DNA from: Alphaproteobacteria bacterium
Lineage (GTDB): Bacteria; Pseudomonadota; Alphaproteobacteria; CAAGCB01; CAG-977
DNA length: 64,000 nt
Reading direction: 5' to 3'
Assembly: GCA_900768875.1 (NCBI GenBank)
Contig: CAAGEP010000003.1
Coordinates: forward strand, 372,001 to 436,000
In this document: piece after piece, positions 17,885 through 27,016 of the stretch
How positions within the stretch are numbered: the stretch's first letter is position 1
Layout: each line of letters begins with the position of its first letter
Translations under genes and position numbers: made by a program
Notes under the pieces: model-generated
What the model saw: the letters and a program-made list of their open reading frames with translations, nothing else
What the model was told of the DNA's origin: nothing
The model's database searches: none

Positions 17885-18565
17885 CTACACAATTCCGAAC
17901 AGCGCAACAAAGAAAGACAACATCCCTTTGACGGCAAAAGCCAAATACCGTCCGACAATATCCAAATCAACGCCGATTTCATCGCCCAGCAGCGGCAAAC
18001 CGATAAGCAAAACCACCATCACGGGCAACCCGTATTTTTCCGTTCCCGCAAACCGCACCGCGGCGGGAAGCGGCAGCAATCCCGTCAAAATCCGCCCGCC
18101 GTCCATCGGCAAAACAGGCAGCAGATTGAATATCATCACCGAAAAATTAAACACGGCGGTCTGCGACAGGAAAAATACGGCAGGCTTGCTGAACACGTCG
18201 GCGTGCGCCATAACGGCAAGGACGCCCAAAGCCAGCAACCCCAAAACAAAATTGGTCGCAGGCCCCGCCAAAGCGACCCAAACCATATCTTTTTTGGGAT
18301 TTTTCAGCGCGCTGAAGTTCACGGGAACGGGCTTTGCCCATCCGAACAAAAACGGCGCGTTGGACAAGAACAGCAACAACGGAAAAACAATCGTGCCGAA
18401 CACATCGACATGACGCAAAGGGTTCACGCTCAGTCTGCCGTTGTCTTTTGCCGTTGTGTCGCCGAAAAAACAAGCGACTACGCCGTGCGCGATTTCATGC
18501 AGCAGCACGGCGGGAACAACCGCCAAAACCATCAACAGCAAATAAAGCGTTTTGTCGTCAGGCAT
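17885..18565 (-). CDS. Site-2 protease family (M50) zinc membrane metallopeptidase
   Basis: 226 codons, almost entirely membrane segments. HEIAHG at residues 23-28 gives the zinc ligands and catalytic Glu, and NLLPVLPMDGGRIL near residue 150 gives the third ligand Asp; both are the S2P signatures. No PDZ or CBS domain, so this is a minimal group of rhomboid-size S2P. The start ATG abuts the nagZ stop and tatA follows after 9 bases, so it belongs to the argS-tat-serS operon. In many alphaproteobacteria scpA and scpB occupy this part of the cluster; they are absent here. The substrate is unknown. Confidence 0.9.
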   Translation of the reverse strand: MPDDKTLYLLLMVLAVVPAVLLHEIAHGVVACFFGDTTAKDNGRLSVNPLRHVDVFGTIVFPLLLFLSNAPFLFGWAKPVPVNFSALKNPKKDMVWVALAGPATNFVLGLLALGVLAVMAHADVFSKPAVFFLSQTAVFNFSVMIFNLLPVLPMDGGRILTGLLPLPAAVRFAGTEKYGLPVMVVLLIGLPLLGDEIGVDLDIVGRYLAFAVKGMLSFFVALFGIV

Positions 18566-19540
18566 TTATTCCCCTGCCAAAATTTTCTGTCCGCGACAAT
18601 AGCGTTCCCACGCCTTTTCCGTCAAAGGTTTGACGGCGGACGCGATTTTTTTCATTTCTTTCATATCGCCGTTGCAGTGCAAAACGGCATCGCATCCCGC
18701 GGCAATCGCCTGCTTGGTCAAATCGGCAAAACCGCCGCTTAACGCTTTCATCGACAAATCGTCGCAAATCAGGAAGCCGTCAAATCCGATTTCACCGCGA
18801 ATAACGGTTTCAATGACCTTTTCGGACAGGGAAGCGGGCTTTTTCGCGTCTATGGCGGTGTAAAGCAAATGCGCGGTCATCGCCCAAGGCGACAATTCCG
18901 CCAAAGCCTTAAACGGCTTGAAATCCGTTTCTTTCAGCGTTTCAAAGTCCGTATCGACGACGGGTAAATCAAAGTGACTGTCCGTTTTGGCGCGCCCGTG
19001 TCCCGGAATATGCTTGATAACGGGTAAAACGCCCTCTTGCATCAAGCTTTCACACGCAACGGCGCCCAGTTCCGCAACGACATCGGGGTCGAAAGAAAAC
19101 GGACGGTCGCCGACGACTTGCGGATTCGCGCCGTCGACGGGAACGTCCAGAACGGGCGAACAGTCCACGTTAAAGCCCGATTCCGCCAGTTCGCGCCCGA
19201 TTGCCGAAAAATTCTTGCGGCACAATTCCCGAGCGACATCCTTGTCCAGCCCGTCCCAATCACCAAACGCTTTTTGCGCGGGAAACACGCTCCAGTACGG
19301 CGGCTTCAAGCGCGCGACGCGCCCGCCCTCTTGGTCGACCAAGACGGGAGCGTCGGGTCTGTCCGTGCAAGCCCGCAAATCGGCAATCAACGCCTTGACT
19401 TGATCGGGCGTTTCAATGTTGCGCGCGAACAGGATAAAGCCGACGGGATTGACGGCGGTAAAGAACTTTTTTTCCTCTTTGGACAATGACTTGCCCGCAC
19501 AGCCGAAAATGACGGCGGACGGATGTTTATTTGTTGACAA
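18566..19540 (-). CDS. nagZ: Beta-N-acetylhexosaminidase NagZ (GH3)
   Basis: 324 codons from a TTG at 19540. That start is chosen because AGGAG lies seven bases before it and the protein then begins just ahead of the conserved core; the frame is open 44 codons further but deep inside the SPOR gene. It overlaps the SPOR gene end by 14 bases. NagZ removes GlcNAc from anhydro-muropeptides during cytosolic cell-wall recycling. VLVDQEGGRVARL and KHIPGHGRAKTDSHFDLP (with the His/Asp acid-base pair on the mobile loop) and a later ICDDLSMKAL (nucleophile Asp) are all present. No signal peptide, as expected. Confidence 0.95.
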   Translation of the reverse strand: MSTNKHPSAVIFGCAGKSLSKEEKKFFTAVNPVGFILFARNIETPDQVKALIADLRACTDRPDAPVLVDQEGGRVARLKPPYWSVFPAQKAFGDWDGLDKDVARELCRKNFSAIGRELAESGFNVDCSPVLDVPVDGANPQVVGDRPFSFDPDVVAELGAVACESLMQEGVLPVIKHIPGHGRAKTDSHFDLPVVDTDFETLKETDFKPFKALAELSPWAMTAHLLYTAIDAKKPASLSEKVIETVIRGEIGFDGFLICDDLSMKALSGGFADLTKQAIAAGCDAVLHCNGDMKEMKKIASAVKPLTEKAWERYCRGQKILAGE

Positions 19541-20318
19541 CGAAGCACTCCTGTTTTTTGGCTTTGAATTTATCGCACAGCGTTTTGGCGTCGTCGCGCG
19601 CGGCAAAATCCCCGACGCGCAGTCTGTAAAAAGTCCCCTTGTCCGACGTCGTTTCCGAAATATGATGAGCAATCTTTGACATCAGTTCGGGATGTTTTTT
19701 GGACAAACGCCTAAATTCGTCCTCCGCCGATTTTCGCGAACGCGCGGAAACCAGCTGAACACTGAAAGCTTTTTCGTTTGTTTTGGCGTCATCCTTTGGT
19801 TCGGGGGCTTTTTTAACCTCTTTGACGGGAGCTTTCTTTTCCAGTTTCGGCGCGGTTTCGACGGTTTTAAAGACGACTTCGACCGCCTGCCCGTCCTCAT
19901 CCTTGACAATCGCGGCGGCGGGTTCGTGTTCGGCTTCAACCTTTTCGACCAAAGCGGCGATGGCATCCTCGGGCAAAGGTTGAGCGGGCGCGACAGGCTT
20001 TTCCGTCGGGGCAAGCAGCCGTTCGACGGGCAATTCGCCGGAGTTTTGGCGCAAGCGTTCGTACACCATTTTGTCGCGGTTCGGCACATCCAGCCCGCCC
20101 GCGAACTTCGGCGGCATGCCGTCGGGTGCCGTATCGGCGCGAATAATCGGCAGTTCGCCGTTTGCCGTTCCCGACAGCGACACATACTTGCCGAACGTCA
20201 GTCCCCCGATTGCCACGGCAACCACAACGCCGATGCCGACGCCGATTAAAATGGCGGGGCGTTTTCTGCGCTGTTCAAGCCGTTCTTCGCGAAACGAGGA
20301 AAAAGCGTCGTCGTTCAT
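19527..20318 (-). CDS. SPOR-domain inner-membrane protein
   Basis: 263 codons; the ATG at 20318 follows GGAGATGTGATTG, the GGAGATG lying over the argS end. A short cytosolic N-terminus, one membrane segment at about residues 24-45, a long Pro/Ala/Lys/Glu-rich periplasmic linker, and a C-terminal SPOR domain (about 185-263: FSVQLVSARSRKSAEDEF, YRLRVGDFAARDDAKTLCDKFK). SPOR domains bind denuded septal peptidoglycan, so it probably acts at division. The position between argS and nagZ is the usual alphaproteobacterial one. Confidence 0.9.
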   Translation of the reverse strand: MNDDAFSSFREERLEQRRKRPAILIGVGIGVVVAVAIGGLTFGKYVSLSGTANGELPIIRADTAPDGMPPKFAGGLDVPNRDKMVYERLRQNSGELPVERLLAPTEKPVAPAQPLPEDAIAALVEKVEAEHEPAAAIVKDEDGQAVEVVFKTVETAPKLEKKAPVKEVKKAPEPKDDAKTNEKAFSVQLVSARSRKSAEDEFRRLSKKHPELMSKIAHHISETTSDKGTFYRLRVGDFAARDDAKTLCDKFKAKKQECFVVNK

Positions 20319-20321
20319 CAA

Positions 20322-22073
20322 TCACATCTCCTCAACGGGGGTAACGCCGAAAATGTCCAATCCCGAAGCAATCACAACAGCGGCGGCTTCAATCAACGCC
20401 AAGCGCGCCAAAGACTGTTCGGGTTTGTCGGCTTCCAAGAATCTCAAATCCGCATTTTCGCGCCCTTTGTTCCACAACCCATGGAACGCCGCGGCAACAT
20501 CGTTCAAATAATAAGCGATGCGGTGCGGTTCATGCGCGGCGGCGGCGACTTCGACCTGACGCGGCAAAGCCGCCAGTAAACGGATTAAAGCGACTTCGGA
20601 TTCGTCGTTCAGCAGACTGAAATCGGCTTTTGCCAAAGCGGACAGGCTCAAATCGGCATTCGGGAACATTTCGCGGGCTCTGCGGCGAACGGACGCGGCG
20701 CGCGCATACGCGTAGTTGACGTAAAACACGGGGTTGTCTTTGGATTGTTCCTTGACTTTTTCGACGTCGAAATCCAGCTGAGCGTCATTTTTGCGCGTCA
20801 GCATGATAAAGCGCATCACGTCTTTTCCGACCGCGTCAACCATATCGCGCAAAGTCACAAAAGTTCCCGCGCGTTTGGACATTTTGACGGGTTCGCCGTT
20901 GCTCATCAGATTGACCATCTGGCACAGCTTCACGTCCAGCTTGGCTTTGCCGTCGGTCAGCGCTTTAATCGCCGCCTGCATGCGCTTGACATAGCCGCCG
21001 TGATCTGCGCCCCACACGTCAATCATATCGTCGAACCCGCGGCGGTATTTGTCCAGATGATAAGCCATATCCGACGCGAAATAAGTCTGAAAACCGTTCG
21101 ATTTTTTCAAAGCGCGGTCAACATCGTCGCCGAACAGGGTCGCTTTGAACAGCGTTTGCGGGTGCGGTTCGTAATCTTCAACGACTTTCCCCTTGGGCGG
21201 TTCCAGCACGCCTTCGTAAATCAAGCCTTTGGAGCGCAAAAATTCGATGACTTCGTCGACTTTGCCCGCTTCGACCAAAGCACGTTCGGATGAAAACACA
21301 TCGAATTTGATGCCCAAAGCCGCCAGGTCGTCGCGAATCATATCCATCATTTTTTCAATCGCGAAAGCGCGGAACACGGGCAACCATTCGGCTTCGGGCT
21401 TGTCTGTCCACGCATCGCCGTATTTTTCCGCCAAAGCTTTGCCGACGGGAATTAAATACGCGCCGGGATACAGCCCTTCGGGAATCGCGCCGATATTTTC
21501 GCCCAACGCTTCCTTGTAGCGCAGAAAAGCCGACCGCGCCAGAACGTCGACCTGCGCGCCCGCGTCGTTGATGTAGTATTCGCGGGTTACGTCATAGCCC
21601 GCTTTTTGCAGCAGCGAAGCCAAAGCGTCGCCGAACACCGCGCCGCGGCTGTGTCCGACATGCATGGGCCCCGTGGGATTGGCGGAAACGAATTCGACGT
21701 TTTTCTTGCGCCCTTTTCCCATATCGGACGAGCCGAATTCGGAACCTTTTTCAAGGATTTCTTTCAAACATCCGTCCCAAAACGTTTTGGACAGGCGCAT
21801 GTTGACAAAGCCGGGACCCGCGATTTCGACAGTTTCGACAATCGGCAGAGCTTTCAGTTTTTCCGCCAGCAATTCGGCGAATTCACGCGGCTTCATGCCG
21901 GCTTGAGCCGCCATCACCATCGCGGCGTTCGTCGCGGCATCGCCGTGCGCCGCGTCGCGGGGCGGTTCGGCGACCATGCGCGACGGATCGATTGTCGCGG
22001 GCAGCTTGCCGTCTTTGACCAGTTCATCCAAAGAATCAAGGATATTGTTTCTGATTGCCGTAAAAATATTCAT
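20322..22073 (-). CDS. argS: Arginyl-tRNA synthetase
   Basis: 583 codons. The class I HIGH motif reads HVGHSRG at about residues 133-139 within NPTGPMHVGHSRGAVFGDAL, and KMSK appears as PVKMSKRAG near residue 396. The N-terminal add-1 domain (residues 1-100) and the C-terminal DALR anticodon-binding domain, ending in the near-invariant C-terminal Met, are complete. It charges tRNA-Arg. It starts four bases after the dgt stop and its TGA lies in the Shine-Dalgarno region of the SPOR gene, so the three are cotranscribed. Confidence 0.97.
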   Translation of the reverse strand: MNIFTAIRNNILDSLDELVKDGKLPATIDPSRMVAEPPRDAAHGDAATNAAMVMAAQAGMKPREFAELLAEKLKALPIVETVEIAGPGFVNMRLSKTFWDGCLKEILEKGSEFGSSDMGKGRKKNVEFVSANPTGPMHVGHSRGAVFGDALASLLQKAGYDVTREYYINDAGAQVDVLARSAFLRYKEALGENIGAIPEGLYPGAYLIPVGKALAEKYGDAWTDKPEAEWLPVFRAFAIEKMMDMIRDDLAALGIKFDVFSSERALVEAGKVDEVIEFLRSKGLIYEGVLEPPKGKVVEDYEPHPQTLFKATLFGDDVDRALKKSNGFQTYFASDMAYHLDKYRRGFDDMIDVWGADHGGYVKRMQAAIKALTDGKAKLDVKLCQMVNLMSNGEPVKMSKRAGTFVTLRDMVDAVGKDVMRFIMLTRKNDAQLDFDVEKVKEQSKDNPVFYVNYAYARAASVRRRAREMFPNADLSLSALAKADFSLLNDESEVALIRLLAALPRQVEVAAAAHEPHRIAYYLNDVAAAFHGLWNKGRENADLRFLEADKPEQSLARLALIEAAAVVIASGLDIFGVTPVEEM

Positions 22074-22077
22074 CGTT

Positions 22078-23250
22078 TTAAAGTCTCACTTGCGGGTCGA
22101 ACAATCGCGTATGCAGTTCAATCGCGGACGCGTCGGTCAATCCTGCGACGAAATCCGCGACGATACGCGCTTTCATGGTTTCCCCCTCCGCCGTTTTGGG
22201 ACAGCTTCGGGCTTTTTTCTGCCACGAAGGCGGCAGAATGTTGGTTTCCGTAAACAACAGCCCGAACAAATCGCGCACAATGCGTTTGCCCTTGCTGGTC
22301 ATGCGGTTGATTGTATAGTGTCTGTACATATTGGGAAAGAGGAAATCTTTCAATTCCTGCATTTCCGCGCGCATTTTTTCCGAAAAAGCGATAACGGGAC
22401 GTCCCATATTGCGGATATCGTCGACGCTTTCGGGCTTTAAATCATCCAAAATCCGCCGCGACTGCGCCGCCACGTCCAAAATCATATCGTTAATCATGCG
22501 GCGCACCGTTTCGGCGTCGACACGGGATTGTTCCACCGACGGATATTCTTTTTTGACCTGTTCGTAATGGCGTTTGAAAAAAGGAACTTCCATTAACTGC
22601 TCAACCGTTACGAGCCCTGTTTTCAGCCCGTCGTCCGTGTCATGATTGGAATAAGCGATGTCATCCGCCAAAGCCGCTATCTGCGCTTCCGCCCCTGCGA
22701 AAGTATCAAGCATCAAGTCGTGCTTTTTATTATACTCTGCAACATCAACGGAAAGTTTTTCTTTTTCCGTCAACGGACCGTTGTGTTTGACCAGTCCTTC
22801 CAGCGTTTCCCATGACAGATTGATGCCGTCGAAACGGGGATAGCGCTGTTCCAGTTTTGTAACGATTTTCAACGAATGCGCGTTATGGTCAAAGCCGCCG
22901 TAGTTCGCCATACATTCGTTCAAAGCCATTTCGCCCGCGTGTCCGAACGGCGTGTGTCCCAAATCGTGCGCCAAAGCCAAAGCTTCACCCAAATCGCCGT
23001 CCAAGTTCAGCATGCGGCACAGCGAACGGGTGATTTGCGACACTTCAAGCGAATGGGTCAATCGGGTTCGCAGACTGGAACCCTCGTGATAAACGAACAC
23101 CTGCGTTTTGGATTCCAGTCGGCGGAACGCTTCGGAATGAATGATGCGGTCGCGGTCGCGCTGAAAACAAGTGCGGTACGGCGCTTCCCGTTCGGGGTAC
23201 AGTCTGCCGCGCGTTTTGCTTGCATCCGTTGCGTATCTTGCCAAAGCCAT
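22078..23250 (-). CDS. dgt: Deoxyguanosinetriphosphate triphosphohydrolase-like protein
   Basis: 390 codons, AAGGAT before the ATG. An HD-domain enzyme expected to hydrolyse dNTPs to deoxynucleoside and tripolyphosphate. HSEAFRRLESKTQVF, then the His of TRLTHSLEVSQ, the HD pair in ALAHDLGHTPFGHAGE and the distal Asp in LADDIAYSNHDTDD complete the metal site. It opens the conserved minus-strand run to serS; a Dgt next to argS is typical of the class. Nucleotide specificity cannot be read from sequence. Confidence 0.92.
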   Translation of the reverse strand: MALARYATDASKTRGRLYPEREAPYRTCFQRDRDRIIHSEAFRRLESKTQVFVYHEGSSLRTRLTHSLEVSQITRSLCRMLNLDGDLGEALALAHDLGHTPFGHAGEMALNECMANYGGFDHNAHSLKIVTKLEQRYPRFDGINLSWETLEGLVKHNGPLTEKEKLSVDVAEYNKKHDLMLDTFAGAEAQIAALADDIAYSNHDTDDGLKTGLVTVEQLMEVPFFKRHYEQVKKEYPSVEQSRVDAETVRRMINDMILDVAAQSRRILDDLKPESVDDIRNMGRPVIAFSEKMRAEMQELKDFLFPNMYRHYTINRMTSKGKRIVRDLFGLLFTETNILPPSWQKKARSCPKTAEGETMKARIVADFVAGLTDASAIELHTRLFDPQVRL

Positions 23251-23308
23251 ATCGGAATCCTTTTTGTTTTAAAAGTATACCTAAGCGATTAAAAAAGCGT
23301 TGTCAAAC

Positions 23309-24082
23309 CTAATCCTTGCCCGCGCATTGTTCGTTTTGATATTTGTAATGCCCGTCGCCGTCAATCAAATTGTTTTGCTTTTCCTGCTCTTTGATAAAAA
23401 CATCGGCATAGTGGCGCGACAGTTCGAAAACGGAGCGTTTGATTTCCTCGCACGAATTTCCTTGCCGCTGCATGACTTGGAAAGCCGTTAAAATCTCGGA
23501 CGCGGCGGTTTTCAACACGGTGTCCAGCGTTTTTCTGTTTAACGACAAATGAGTCAATTCGTGTTTCAGCGTCAAATCGAACAGGCACGATCCTTTCGGA
23601 TGCTGTTTGTTTAAATCAATTTCGACCAAAACCTCTTTTGCCGTCAAAGCGACGGACGGCTTGGCGCAATCAACCGCCGCGCTCCATTTTGTTTTGTATC
23701 GGGTACAGCCGCCCGCCGTCGCCTTTTCCGAATCGCATGAAAAAGCACCGTCTTTCAGCACATAATCGACTTCTTTGCGTTCGACTTTGACATCAACCGC
23801 CGGCTGATTGCGCGAAACCGTCGCATAAGCGTTCGAGTTCGGCAAAGCGTATTTGTTCGGAACGGGGAAAGCGGCGGGTTTTTCGCCGTCTTTCTGCGTT
23901 TGATTTTTTTCGGATTCCTTATAGTCCGTCGTTTTCGGAATGGTGTTGCGCGTATACGTTTTTTGACGTTTTTGATAAACGGCTGTTTTCTTTTGATAAG
24001 TATGCGGACGTTCTTGCCGAACCGCATAGGCAGGAAAACACAGCAAAACAACAGCCCATAAAATCAACGGAAACTTTTTCAT
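23309..24082 (-). CDS. Secreted protein with HELTH metallopeptidase-like motif (paralogue 1)
   Basis: 257 codons from ATG 24082, which overlaps the upstream paralogue's TGA by 4 bases. Signal peptide of about 20 residues (cleavage after AYA). Residues 21-75 are a low-complexity linker rich in Lys, Thr, Tyr and Gln. The rest carries six or so Cys and the motif GSCLFDLTLKHELTHLSLNR near residue 175. HELTH fits the HExxH zinc-binding signature. The same block occurs in the neighbouring gene, so the two are paralogues. A distant likeness to DUF922-type Zn proteases is possible but not established. Function unknown; periplasmic or secreted protease is an inference. Confidence 0.7.
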   Translation of the reverse strand: MKKFPLILWAVVLLCFPAYAVRQERPHTYQKKTAVYQKRQKTYTRNTIPKTTDYKESEKNQTQKDGEKPAAFPVPNKYALPNSNAYATVSRNQPAVDVKVERKEVDYVLKDGAFSCDSEKATAGGCTRYKTKWSAAVDCAKPSVALTAKEVLVEIDLNKQHPKGSCLFDLTLKHELTHLSLNRKTLDTVLKTAASEILTAFQVMQRQGNSCEEIKRSVFELSRHYADVFIKEQEKQNNLIDGDGHYKYQNEQCAGKD

Positions 24083-24618
24083 TTCAAACATTGCTCCCAT
24101 TGATACACGACCGCCCCCGGCGCATCCATCAATCTGTCTTGTTTGTTTTTTTCGGCAATCATCTGCCGGCGATAACGGTCAATCATTTTTGAAATTTGAT
24201 ACGGAGAAGCCGTTCCCTCGTCCAGTTTTGCCAGCAAAGCCTTTGAAATTTCCGCCGCATAACGCTTGACCACTTTGCGCGCAACGGCGACATGCGTCAA
24301 TTCGTGCTTTAACGTCAAATCAAACTCGCAGCTGCCTTTCGGAATTGAAGACAGAATGTAAACCGTTATGTTCCGCAGTCCGAATTTCAAGTCAATTCGG
24401 GCAATATCGCCGTTTGCATCATACGAAAAGCGCGGAGCATCCATGTAAATCTGCGCTTCGGTGCATCCTGCCGCGTCAACCCCGTTGCAATCGATTTGCG
24501 GCAAAGAGCGGTTATACGTTATTTTTCCGTTTTCGACGGACAGCGACAATTCCGGCGAGGCGGCAAACACCCGCCCTGTCAAAGAAAACAGCAATAAAAC
24601 CATTTTAAAAACGCGCAT
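24079..24618 (-). CDS. Secreted protein with HELTH metallopeptidase-like motif (paralogue 2)
   Basis: 179 codons from ATG 24618, with AAAGAGG upstream; the open extension to 24666 lacks a ribosome site. Signal peptide with cleavage after FAA near residue 20. After a short Cys-containing N-terminal part (IDCNGVDAAGCTEAQIYMD), the block PKGSCEFDLTLKHELTHVAVARK near residue 110 matches the downstream paralogue almost residue for residue, including HELTH. The C-terminus (EKNKQDRLMDAPG...YQWEQCLK) also parallels the partner (EQEKQNNLIDGDG...YQNEQCAGK). It lacks the partner's low-complexity linker. Tandem duplication followed by divergence is clear; activity is not shown. Confidence 0.72.
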   Translation of the reverse strand: MRVFKMVLLLFSLTGRVFAASPELSLSVENGKITYNRSLPQIDCNGVDAAGCTEAQIYMDAPRFSYDANGDIARIDLKFGLRNITVYILSSIPKGSCEFDLTLKHELTHVAVARKVVKRYAAEISKALLAKLDEGTASPYQISKMIDRYRRQMIAEKNKQDRLMDAPGAVVYQWEQCLK

Positions 24619-24730
24619 TTTTCGACCTCTTTCAAACAGTTTAAAAAACAAGCCGCAAAAAGACAATCTTTTATCTGGATTTTATTTTCTTTTTCGGGTA
24701 CAAAGAAGGAAAAGGATAAAAGACAGAGAA

Positions 24731-25579
24731 ATGAACGACGATTCCGGTAGTATTTCACGCCCTCCCCCTGCTTCCCCTGCGGAAACGGGGCTGTTTTCGG
24801 TTACAACGTGGAACGTCAATTCTATCAAGACGCGCTTGCCGCAAGTGATTGAATACTTGAAAAAATATTCTCCCGACATTGTTTTGCTGCAAGAAATCAA
24901 GACCGAAACGGACGGCTTTCCGTTTTTTGAACTGCAGGCGGCGGGCTATCACTGCGCCGTCAAAGGGCAAAAAAGCTACAACGGCGTTGCGGTTTTATCC
25001 AAAGTCCCCGTCCGTGTGATTTCCGACACGCTTTCCCCCGAATTTGCCGACCAAGCCCGCTATTTGGAGGTTGAACAAAACGGCACGCGCTTTATCGGCG
25101 TGTACGTTCCGAACGGGCAAGCCCCCGCAGCGGCGCCCGACGACACGTCGCGGCTGGACTATAAAATCAAATGGCTTGACGCGCTGAACGCCCGCGTCGC
25201 CGAATTGCTGAAAAGCGAAATCGATTTCGTGCTGGGTGGGGATTTCAACGTCATAGAATTCGATTCGGACGTGTACAGCCCGGCGGCGTTCAAAGATTCC
25301 GCCTTTACCGTTCCCGCCGTCCGCGGACGGTTCAAGGCTCTGTATTTCCAAGGCTTGACCAACGCCTTGCGTGAAAAATGCGATGACGTTCCGCTTTATT
25401 CCTACTGGGATTATCGGGCGGGCGCGCGCGAAAAAAATGACGGCATTTTGCTTGACCACCTGTTTTTGTCGCCGAAATCGGCGGACAAGCTGGTGCAAGC
25501 ATCCGTCGACGGCGAAATGCGCGATGAACCGAAAGCGTCGGATCACGCGCCCGTTCGCTGTCTTTTGTCATTAACTTAA
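24731..25579 (+). CDS. xth: Exodeoxyribonuclease III (AP endonuclease)
   Basis: 282 codons from ATG 24731, the last plausible start before the conserved core; the first 20 residues are a loose Ser/Pro-rich extension. Exonuclease-endonuclease-phosphatase fold: TTWNVNSIKTRL, LLQEIKTET (catalytic Glu), GGDFNV and the C-terminal SDHAPVRC (Asp-His) are intact. It repairs abasic sites and removes 3' blocks. It reads away from the HELTH pair and is followed after nine bases by the CorC/HlyC gene. In several alphaproteobacteria xth lies close to dgt, so its position here is probably ancestral. Confidence 0.94.
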   Translation: MNDDSGSISRPPPASPAETGLFSVTTWNVNSIKTRLPQVIEYLKKYSPDIVLLQEIKTETDGFPFFELQAAGYHCAVKGQKSYNGVAVLSKVPVRVISDTLSPEFADQARYLEVEQNGTRFIGVYVPNGQAPAAAPDDTSRLDYKIKWLDALNARVAELLKSEIDFVLGGDFNVIEFDSDVYSPAAFKDSAFTVPAVRGRFKALYFQGLTNALREKCDDVPLYSYWDYRAGAREKNDGILLDHLFLSPKSADKLVQASVDGEMRDEPKASDHAPVRCLLSLT

Positions 25580-25588
25580 GAGGAAAAG

Positions 25589-26950
25589 ATGGACTCCCCT
25601 TCTTCATATACGTTTTTAAAACTGTTTGCGGCTTTTGTTTTTGTGGCGATTAACGCGTTTTTCGTCGCCGCGGAGTTTTCAATCGTTAAAATCCGCCGTT
25701 CCCGTTTGGAGGAAATCGAAGCGCACGGCAATAAAAAAGCCAAACTGGCTATCAAAGTCACGTCCGCGCTGGATTCTTATTTAAGCGCGACTCAGCTGGG
25801 CATTACGCTGGCTTCGCTGGCTTTGGGCTGGATTGGCGAACCCGCTTTGGCGGTCATTATCGACCCCTTGTTCGGTCATTGGCTGAAAGACGACCCCGTG
25901 CTGATGCATTCGGTCAGCATTGCCGTCGCTTTTACAATCATCACCTTGATGCACGTCGTTTTCGGCGAACTGGTGCCGAAATCCATCGCGATTCAGAAAA
26001 CAGAGATGTCGGTCATGCTGATTGTCCGTCCTTTGTACTGGTTCGCCCGCCTGTTCCGTCCCGTCATCTGGGTGTTTGACCACTGCGCCGCGCTTGCGCT
26101 GAAGCTTATCGGCATTCATCCCGCTCAGGAAAGCGATTTGGTTCATTCCGAAGAAGAATTGAAGCTGATTGCGGGCGCGTCCCAACGCGGCGGCATCATC
26201 GACAAAACGGAAAGCGAAATCATTAAAAACGCCGTTGACTTTTCGGATAAAATCGCGCGTGAAATTATGATTCCGCGGCAAGATATGGAATGTCTGTATC
26301 TGGAATGCAGTTACGACGAAAACATTGAAATCGTCAAAACAAGCAACCACACGCGCTATCCCGTTTGCGACGAAGACAAGGACAACATCGTCGGCATGGT
26401 GCATTTGCGCGATATTTTAATGAACGAAGGCGAACGCGACATCAAAAAAATGCTGCGTGAAGTCCTGTTCGTCCCCGAAAGCCTGTCGGTGTCCGAAGTT
26501 CTGCACACAATGAAAAAACGCCGCATCCACATGGCGATTGTGATTGACGAATACGGCGGCACGTCGGGCTTGATTTCCATGGAAGACGTTTTGGAAGAAC
26601 TGGTCGGCGACATCCAAGACGAACACGACACATCGACCGATGTTTACGAAAAACGCCTTGACGACGGTTCGTACGAATTCTTGGGAATGACTTTGCTGGA
26701 CGAAGCCATGGAATACATGGGATTGCGCCCGTTGGAAGAACACGAGGAAGACACCATCGGCGGCTATGTATTCGGGCTGCTGGCGCGCAAACCCAAAGTC
26801 GGCGACGTCGTGGACTGCCCGCAATGCAGTTTCGAGATTTTGGAAATCGACGGCTTCCGCGTCAAAAAGGTCAAAGCGACCGTCACGCCAAAGCATGACG
26901 ATGATGACGAAGAAGACGACGATAAATCCGACGCAGAATCCAAGGAATGA
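25589..26950 (+). CDS. CNNM/HlyC-CorC family membrane protein with CBS domains
   Basis: 453 codons, AAGAGG before ATG. DUF21 (CNNM) transmembrane domain at about 5-190 with four hydrophobic segments, including NAFFVAAEFSIVKIRRSRL and VVFGELVPKSIAIQ. Then a CBS pair (about 215-340: MIPRQDMECLYL, RYPVCDEDKDNIVGMVHLRD, VIDEYGGTSGLIS), a CorC/HlyC transporter-associated domain (about 355-430) and an Asp/Glu-rich tail. Members are linked to Mg2+/Co2+ efflux or homeostasis; the older label hemolysin is historical. Which ion it moves here is not visible. Confidence 0.9.
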   Translation: MDSPSSYTFLKLFAAFVFVAINAFFVAAEFSIVKIRRSRLEEIEAHGNKKAKLAIKVTSALDSYLSATQLGITLASLALGWIGEPALAVIIDPLFGHWLKDDPVLMHSVSIAVAFTIITLMHVVFGELVPKSIAIQKTEMSVMLIVRPLYWFARLFRPVIWVFDHCAALALKLIGIHPAQESDLVHSEEELKLIAGASQRGGIIDKTESEIIKNAVDFSDKIAREIMIPRQDMECLYLECSYDENIEIVKTSNHTRYPVCDEDKDNIVGMVHLRDILMNEGERDIKKMLREVLFVPESLSVSEVLHTMKKRRIHMAIVIDEYGGTSGLISMEDVLEELVGDIQDEHDTSTDVYEKRLDDGSYEFLGMTLLDEAMEYMGLRPLEEHEEDTIGGYVFGLLARKPKVGDVVDCPQCSFEILEIDGFRVKKVKATVTPKHDDDDEEDDDKSDAESKE

Positions 26951-26977
26951 TTTTCTGCTGGAAAAATGGCAAAAATT

Positions 26978-26986
26978 TGCTATAAT
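26978..26986 (+). promoter_or_regulatory. Extended -10 promoter of the HAD gene
   Basis: TGCTATAAT is a perfect extended -10 (TGnTATAAT), 30 bases before the HAD start. No good -35 is seen, as expected for this promoter class. Confidence 0.6.
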
Positions 26987-27016
26987 GTAGAAAATTTCGG
27001 GAAAAGGAGCGTTCTT

